A stretch of 10,780 bases of DNA. Origin: an uncultured Elusimicrobiales bacterium. Lineage in GTDB: Bacteria; Elusimicrobiota; Elusimicrobia; Elusimicrobiales; Elusimicrobiaceae. Where the stretch lies: contig CALUQA010000033.1 in NCBI GenBank assembly GCA_944322775.1, positions 1 to 10,780 on the forward strand, written 5' to 3'. Of this stretch, positions 7,482 through 10,780 are shown piece after piece. Both the position numbers and the translations under genes were made by a program. The notes beneath the pieces were generated by a model. The model worked only from the letters and a program-made list of their open reading frames with translations, was not told the DNA's origin and made no database searches. Every line of letters starts with the position of its first letter. Within the stretch, counting starts at the first letter, position 1.

Positions 7482-8132
7482 TTATTTTTTAACCCTCTTG
7501 TAATATTCGTTAACGCCTAAAACAATAATCTGTGCCAAACGCTTCATGGATTCTACATCATAAAATTTGCAAGGGTTAGCCTCGCACAAATCTTTGGCAT
7601 GCAGTTGTATATAGGCACTAAGCATAATTTGCAGCAGCACTGCATACACCAGCCACTCCACATCGGGCACGCCTTCTTTGGCTATTTCCCCGCTGGCGGC
7701 CGCCTGAGTAAAGATAGAGTGAAAGCGATCCGCCTTATTATCTTTCTTTAAATTTTTATTTTTATTGCTTAACGCATAGGCAATCGTTTTGGCAATAAAT
7801 TTAGAGTTACGCGGATCTTTTTGAAAAAAATCCACATGTTTTTCAAACACCAGCCCCAACAGCTCGGCCGGAGCCAATTTTTGGGCCAAGGCTTTATCCA
7901 AAAAATCGTCAAACTGTCGGCCGCGTTCCTCTATAATGGCTAAGCATAAGTCTTCTTTATCCTTAAAATAATAATACAGCACCGGTTTGGTAACGTGCAC
8001 TTTTTCGGCAATTTCCCGCATGGAAACGCCGTCTATGCCTTTTTCCGCCATTAACTTAAATGCTGCATCTTTGATGCGGCTGCGCATTTGCTGTTCATGC
8101 GCGGAGCGGTCTTCTTTGGAATTTTTTTTCAT
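7482..8132 (-). CDS. TetR-family transcriptional regulator, probable repressor of the efflux operon
   Basis: TetR proteins are dimeric helix-turn-helix repressors released from DNA by small ligands, very often the substrates of a linked efflux pump. At 216 residues the length is typical. The DNA-binding domain is at about 16-66. It includes VSMREIAEKVHVTKPVLYYYFKDK, with recognition helix near TKPVLYYYF (48-56) and the usual FKDKEDL continuation. The remaining C-terminal part (about 70-216) is helical and divergent, as expected for the ligand-binding and dimerisation domain. The start is supported by AAGGGG at 8139-8144, 6 nt from ATG. It is the first gene of the operon, directly upstream of the channel gene rather than divergent, so it should control its own synthesis together with the pump. 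Ligand unknown. Confidence 0.95.
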   Translation of the reverse strand: MKKNSKEDRSAHEQQMRSRIKDAAFKLMAEKGIDGVSMREIAEKVHVTKPVLYYYFKDKEDLCLAIIEERGRQFDDFLDKALAQKLAPAELLGLVFEKHVDFFQKDPRNSKFIAKTIAYALSNKNKNLKKDNKADRFHSIFTQAAASGEIAKEGVPDVEWLVYAVLLQIMLSAYIQLHAKDLCEANPCKFYDVESMKRLAQIIVLGVNEYYKRVKK

Positions 8133-8146
8133 TTTGGGCCCCTTTT

Positions 8147-8162
8147 TCTACCATGCGGTAGA
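8147..8162. promoter_or_regulatory. Candidate TetR-type operator (inverted repeat)
   Basis: TCTACC-ATGC-GGTAGA is a perfect 6-bp inverted repeat with a 4-bp centre, in the leader between the tetR -10 element and its ribosome site. On the minus strand it begins about 9 bp after the -10, so it covers the transcription start region, where a repressor would block initiation. Binding by the adjacent TetR protein is inferred. Confidence 0.55.
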
Positions 8163-8171
8163 TTTTATTAC

Positions 8172-8180
8172 AGTATAACA
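8172..8180 (-). promoter_or_regulatory. Extended -10 promoter of the tetR-efflux operon
   Basis: The minus strand reads TGTTATACT: a TATACT hexamer (8172-8177) with TG one base upstream. No good -35 is seen at 16-18 bp, which fits an extended -10 promoter. Transcription would start around 8165, just at the edge of the inverted repeat. Confidence 0.6.
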
Positions 8181-8242
8181 AATTCCGCAAAGACAGGCAT
8201 TTGCTTCTATCCTTTATAACCCTTAAAACAAGCTTTTATTGC

Positions 8243-8278
8243 AAAAAAAATCCGCCCCTTTAAAAGAGGCGGATTTTT
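8243..8278 (-). terminator. Terminator of the sppA operon
   Basis: TCCGCC (8251-8256) pairs with GGCGGA (8268-8273), extended outward by A/T pairs (8246-8250 with 8274-8278) and inward by CTT/AAG after one mismatch. The As at 8243-8250 give an eight-T tail on the minus strand. It lies shortly past the 186-aa gene and insulates the efflux operon. The T run on the other side means it may work in both directions. Confidence 0.88.
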
Positions 8279-8293
8279 ATTGGCTGCAATCAG

Positions 8294-8854
8294 TTAAAAC
8301 AGAAAAGCCAACATCAAGCAAAATGCCCCGCCGCAAAGCAGCAGCCCTGCCGCCACCGGAATAAGCGCAAAGCACAAGGCGCCAAACGCTTTGTTTATGC
8401 TCACCTGCGCCGTGCGGGATATGTTGCGCAACACAAACACCAAGCGCAGCAACAGCACCACCACCAGCGCTAAGGCAGCCAAAGGCTTAAGCCACGGCAC
8501 CAAAGCCGCCGGCAAAGCAAAGCACAGTAAAAGTCCCTGCACAAAGCCGGAAAGCCCCAGCACCACAAACAAAGCCGAAGGGCCGTTGCCGGCCGAAAAG
8601 AAATTTAAAAACAGGCCCGAAAGCGCCGCCCACAAATAGCCCACCGTCATTTCCAACAGCCAAAAGAAGGCAAAGCGCCACAAAAGCCCCCAGGCCGAAA
8701 GTTCGGCCCCCGTCCAAAAGAACACCACCCAGCACAGGGCGGCCACCGCGTAGCCGGCCACCGCCGTGCCAAAACGGCGTCCTTCCACCAGCCCGCGCAC
8801 GGCTTGGGCAGGGTCTTTGTCATAAGCAAAATAGGCGTTTAATAAAGTCAACAT
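8294..8854 (-). CDS. Multi-pass inner-membrane protein, 186 aa, possibly Yip1-like
   Basis: The product is almost entirely hydrophobic. I see about five membrane segments: 28-48, 57-84, 94-118, 122-143 and 156-185, with a short cytoplasmic-looking N-terminus (NAYFAYDKDPAQAVRGLVEGRR). A short polar N-terminus followed by five close helices resembles the Yip1/YIPF-like membrane family, but I see no decisive motif, so this is only a suggestion. There are no catalytic-looking residues and no signal peptide. The start lies 9 nt after the sppA stop, and its GAGGG ribosome site directly follows that stop codon, so the two are co-transcribed and probably translationally coupled. A strong terminator follows the gene. 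It may serve as partner or accessory to the peptidase, or simply share its promoter. Confidence 0.85.
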   Translation of the reverse strand: MLTLLNAYFAYDKDPAQAVRGLVEGRRFGTAVAGYAVAALCWVVFFWTGAELSAWGLLWRFAFFWLLEMTVGYLWAALSGLFLNFFSAGNGPSALFVVLGLSGFVQGLLLCFALPAALVPWLKPLAALALVVVLLLRLVFVLRNISRTAQVSINKAFGALCFALIPVAAGLLLCGGAFCLMLAFLF

Positions 8855-8863
8855 AAAACCCTC

Positions 8864-10012
8864 TTAAAACACCCACAAATAGGATACGCTGGGGGTGCTC
8901 ATGCTTTGCAGCTGTTTGCCCAAATCTTTGCTTTGCATGCTGGAACCGAAAGAAAAGATTAACTCGCGCAAACCGCTGACTTTATGGGTAATAATTTTGG
9001 GGTCTTTCAAACCGGCCAATTCGCCGGCCAACTGGCGGGCCGTTTCTTCGCCGCCTAATTTATCAATAAAACCCAAATTAAAGGCCCGCTGACCCGTAAA
9101 CACGCGCCCGTCGGTATATTCCGTCATGTCTTCCGGTGCCACATTGGGGCGCCCGGCTTTGACGGCGGCCAAAAATTGGGAATAGGTATCGTTGACCATA
9201 TCTTGCAAAAGCGCTTTTTCGGCGTCTGTCATGGGGCGGTAGGCAGAGCCGATGTCTTTATATTTGCCGGACGTAATCGGCGTGACCTGAATGCCCAATT
9301 TGTCAAACAAGCCCACCACATTGCCCGCTTGCATAATAACGCCCACAGAGCCGGTAATGGTGCCCGGTTCGGCCACGATTTTATCGGCCGCCATGGCAAT
9401 GTAAAAAGCACCGCTGGCAGCCACGTCGCGGAACAAAGCCACCACTTTTTTGCCTTTTTCTTTGGCGCTTAACAGTTCGGAATAAATATCCTTCACGGAA
9501 GCCACCGTCCCGCCCGGGGAGTTAATATCCAGCACAATGGCTTTTACGTTTTTGTTTTTGGCCGCTTCCCGCACGCGTTTGGAAATGTAAGAGGCAGAAG
9601 ACGGAGCGGCAAACGGGCTGGAGTTGTCATCCTCGGCAATTACGCCGCGGATTTTAATCCAGGCAATGCCGGGGCCGTCGGTGGTATCTTTGGAAACAGA
9701 AGACAAGGAAAGAGACGCCCCTTCTTTGCCCGGTTGCTCTTGGCAGGCCATGCCCGGTTTTACCGTCAAATAAATACCGCTAATGGCAGAGAGACAAAAA
9801 GCCAGCAAAAGCACAAAGAACCAAAAACCGCCTTTGCCTTTGGGGGTTTTGTCTTTGGGAGTATTTGTACTGTCTTTTGCTTCCGGCTGCTGATAGGGCA
9901 GCATGGTGGCTGTTTTTTCGTTTTCTTTTAATCTTTTTTCCCACTCTTTTTGGGGCAAACCTTCAATATCGTCGCCAAAAATTTCTTTCAAATCGTCCGT
10001 GTTTTCTGCCAT
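8864..10012 (-). CDS. sppA: Signal peptide peptidase SppA-type, S49-family membrane serine protease
   Basis: S49 peptidases cut cleaved signal peptides and other peptides at the membrane using a Ser/Lys dyad. From ATG at 10012 the protein has 382 residues: a hydrophilic cytoplasmic leader (1-60), one membrane helix (about 62-84, FWFFVLLLAFCLSAISGIYL), then the protease domain on the outer side (about 115-335). Motifs in order are GVIAEDDN, LDINSPGGTV (oxyanion and strand region), DVAASGAFYIA with nucleophile S200, GSVGVI, and SGKYKDIGSAYRPMT with general base K252. The 52-residue Ser-Lys spacing equals that of the short B. subtilis SppA (S147/K199), so this is the short single-domain form, not the duplicated E. 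coli form. The start is chosen on the GAGAGG ribosome site 7 nt upstream. A longer in-frame reading to 10141 would run through the promoter and into dapA. It is the first gene of a two-gene operon. Confidence 0.94.
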   Translation of the reverse strand: MAENTDDLKEIFGDDIEGLPQKEWEKRLKENEKTATMLPYQQPEAKDSTNTPKDKTPKGKGGFWFFVLLLAFCLSAISGIYLTVKPGMACQEQPGKEGASLSLSSVSKDTTDGPGIAWIKIRGVIAEDDNSSPFAAPSSASYISKRVREAAKNKNVKAIVLDINSPGGTVASVKDIYSELLSAKEKGKKVVALFRDVAASGAFYIAMAADKIVAEPGTITGSVGVIMQAGNVVGLFDKLGIQVTPITSGKYKDIGSAYRPMTDAEKALLQDMVNDTYSQFLAAVKAGRPNVAPEDMTEYTDGRVFTGQRAFNLGFIDKLGGEETARQLAGELAGLKDPKIITHKVSGLRELIFSFGSSMQSKDLGKQLQSMSTPSVSYLWVF

Positions 10013-10019
10013 AGCATAA

Positions 10020-10025
10020 CCTCTC
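10020..10025 (-). promoter_or_regulatory. Ribosome binding site fixing the sppA start
   Basis: GAGAGG on the minus strand sits 7 nt before the ATG at 10012. It lies downstream of the clear -10 at 10043-10048, so translation must start after it. This rules out the in-frame upstream Met at 10141. Confidence 0.75.
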
Positions 10026-10042
10026 GCGTAAAATCTCACTCC

Positions 10043-10051
10043 ATTATAGCA
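10043..10051 (-). promoter_or_regulatory. Extended -10 promoter of sppA
   Basis: The minus strand reads TGCTATAAT, a perfect extended -10 identical to that of the tRNA-Cys gene in this window. The -35 region is poor. Transcription would start near 10036, leaving a leader of about 24 nt that contains the GAGAGG ribosome site. Confidence 0.75.
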
Positions 10052-10056
10052 ATTAA

Positions 10057-10065
10057 TGCTAGAAT
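10057..10065 (+). promoter_or_regulatory. Probable extended -10 promoter of dapA
   Basis: TGCTAGAAT on the plus strand is one base off the perfect extended -10. No clear -35 precedes it. Transcription would begin near 10072, some 38 nt before the dapA ATG. Its upstream half overlaps the divergent sppA promoter. Confidence 0.5.
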
Positions 10066-10109
10066 AATTGAAAGAGAACTTCTCCAAATACGCGCAGAGG
10101 AGGATACCT

Positions 10110-10780
10110 ATGTTTAATGGCGTATACACAGCCCTGGCCACCCCTTTTTTGGCCGGAGGAAAAACCGATTTTCAAGCCTTGGAACTTTTAATTGAAAAAC
10201 AAATTGCCGCCGGCGTAGACGGCATTGTGCTTTTGGGCACCACCGCCGAAGCGGCCACCATGGACGAAGCGGAAAAAGACGAACTGCTTTGTGCCGCGGT
10301 CAAACAAATCAACAAACGCGTTAAAATAATCATCGGCACGGGTACCAACAGCACCCGCACCATGCTGCAAAACACCGAAGCCGCCCTTAAACATAACCCA
10401 GACGGCGTGCTTATTGTCACCCCGTATTACAACAAACCCAATCCGTCCGGCTTGATTGAACATTTCCGCCGCGCCGGAGAAATGGGCACCCCCATTATCC
10501 TTTATCATATCCCCGGCCGCACGGGGCTGAAACTTTCGGCCGATGTCATGCGCCAGCTTTTGCAAAGCGTGAGCGAAATTAAAGCCGTAAAAGAAGCCGA
10601 CTACGACATGGCCCGCATTACCGACACGGCGGTGGAGTTTGCCGGCTCGCTGGATTTTTTAAGCGGCAATGACGATTTGTTTTTACAGCATTTGTCCCTG
10701 AACTTCTCCGGCATTATCAGCGCCGCGGCCAATGTGCTGGCGCCTGCTTTTGTAAAAATTTACAAAGCCTGGCAAAAAGG
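10110..10780 (+). CDS. dapA: 4-hydroxy-tetrahydrodipicolinate synthase (partial, 3' end outside window)
   Basis: DapA condenses pyruvate with aspartate semialdehyde, the first committed step of the diaminopimelate/lysine pathway; it is a cytoplasmic TIM-barrel class I aldolase. The reading frame opens at ATG 10110 after a strong AGAGGAGG (10096-10103, 6 nt spacing) and runs off the window after 223 codons of an expected roughly 290. Expected residues by E. coli correspondence are all present: T44-T45 in LLGTTAEAAT, Y107 in TPYYNKP, Y132 and R137 in LYHIPGRTG, Schiff-base lysine K161 in KAVKEA, and SGNDD near 185. Two departures stand out: the GTTGE motif reads GTTAE, and LYNVP reads LYHIP. 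Related lyases (NanA and similar) share the fold, but the dyad spacing and R137 in IPGRTG favour DapA. It is divergent from sppA. Confidence 0.9.
   Translation, partial: MFNGVYTALATPFLAGGKTDFQALELLIEKQIAAGVDGIVLLGTTAEAATMDEAEKDELLCAAVKQINKRVKIIIGTGTNSTRTMLQNTEAALKHNPDGVLIVTPYYNKPNPSGLIEHFRRAGEMGTPIILYHIPGRTGLKLSADVMRQLLQSVSEIKAVKEADYDMARITDTAVEFAGSLDFLSGNDDLFLQHLSLNFSGIISAAANVLAPAFVKIYKAWQK

Noticed and set aside
10013..10141. In-frame upstream extension of sppA by 43 residues
   Set aside because: It would cross the sppA promoter and overlap the dapA start, has no ribosome site, and adds a composition unlike a peptidase leader. The Met at 10012 has a good GAGAGG.

Overview
The window looks like an ordinary chromosomal segment of a diderm (Gram-negative-type) bacterium of moderate GC content. 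It encodes a complete tripartite efflux pump with a TolC-type outer-membrane channel, which requires an outer membrane. Protein style suggests a less-studied phylum: there is a large secreted protein I cannot place, and a short efflux adaptor. Elusimicrobiota is a tentative guess from overall impression only. I see no insertion sequence, phage gene, CRISPR array or attachment site.

Layout. At the left edge a tRNA-Cys(GCA) gene with its own promoter and terminator reads rightward (12-162). All protein genes from 232 to 10012 read leftward. First comes a monocistronic 547-residue secreted protein of unknown function (232-1875), flanked by terminators. Next is a four-gene efflux operon, transcribed tetR (8132-7482), tolC-like channel (7479-6094), adaptor (6113-5208) and RND pump (5200-2015). 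Its junctions are 2 nt apart, overlapping by 20 nt and 7 nt apart, and it ends at a strong hairpin at 1965-1994. An extended -10 promoter and a 6-4-6 inverted repeat just before tetR suggest that the TetR protein represses its own operon. A second leftward operon carries an SppA-type signal peptide peptidase (10012-8864) and a five-helix membrane protein (8854-8294), 9 nt apart, closed by a terminator at 8243-8278. At the right edge dapA (10110 onward, cut by the window end) reads rightward from a promoter back-to-back with that of sppA.

How the genes work together. The efflux operon encodes all three structural layers of an RND exporter plus its likely sensor-repressor, so it is self-contained. 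The sppA pair concerns the inner membrane (peptide clearance plus an unknown partner). dapA serves lysine and diaminopimelate (peptidoglycan) synthesis.

Most notable points: the adaptor appears to lack the alpha-helical hairpin that normally contacts TolC; the 547-residue secreted protein is unassigned, with a His-rich motif and a glycine-rich cationic tail; and extended -10 (TGnTATAAT-like) promoters recur across the window. I did not find convincing evidence for a wholly new multi-gene system.
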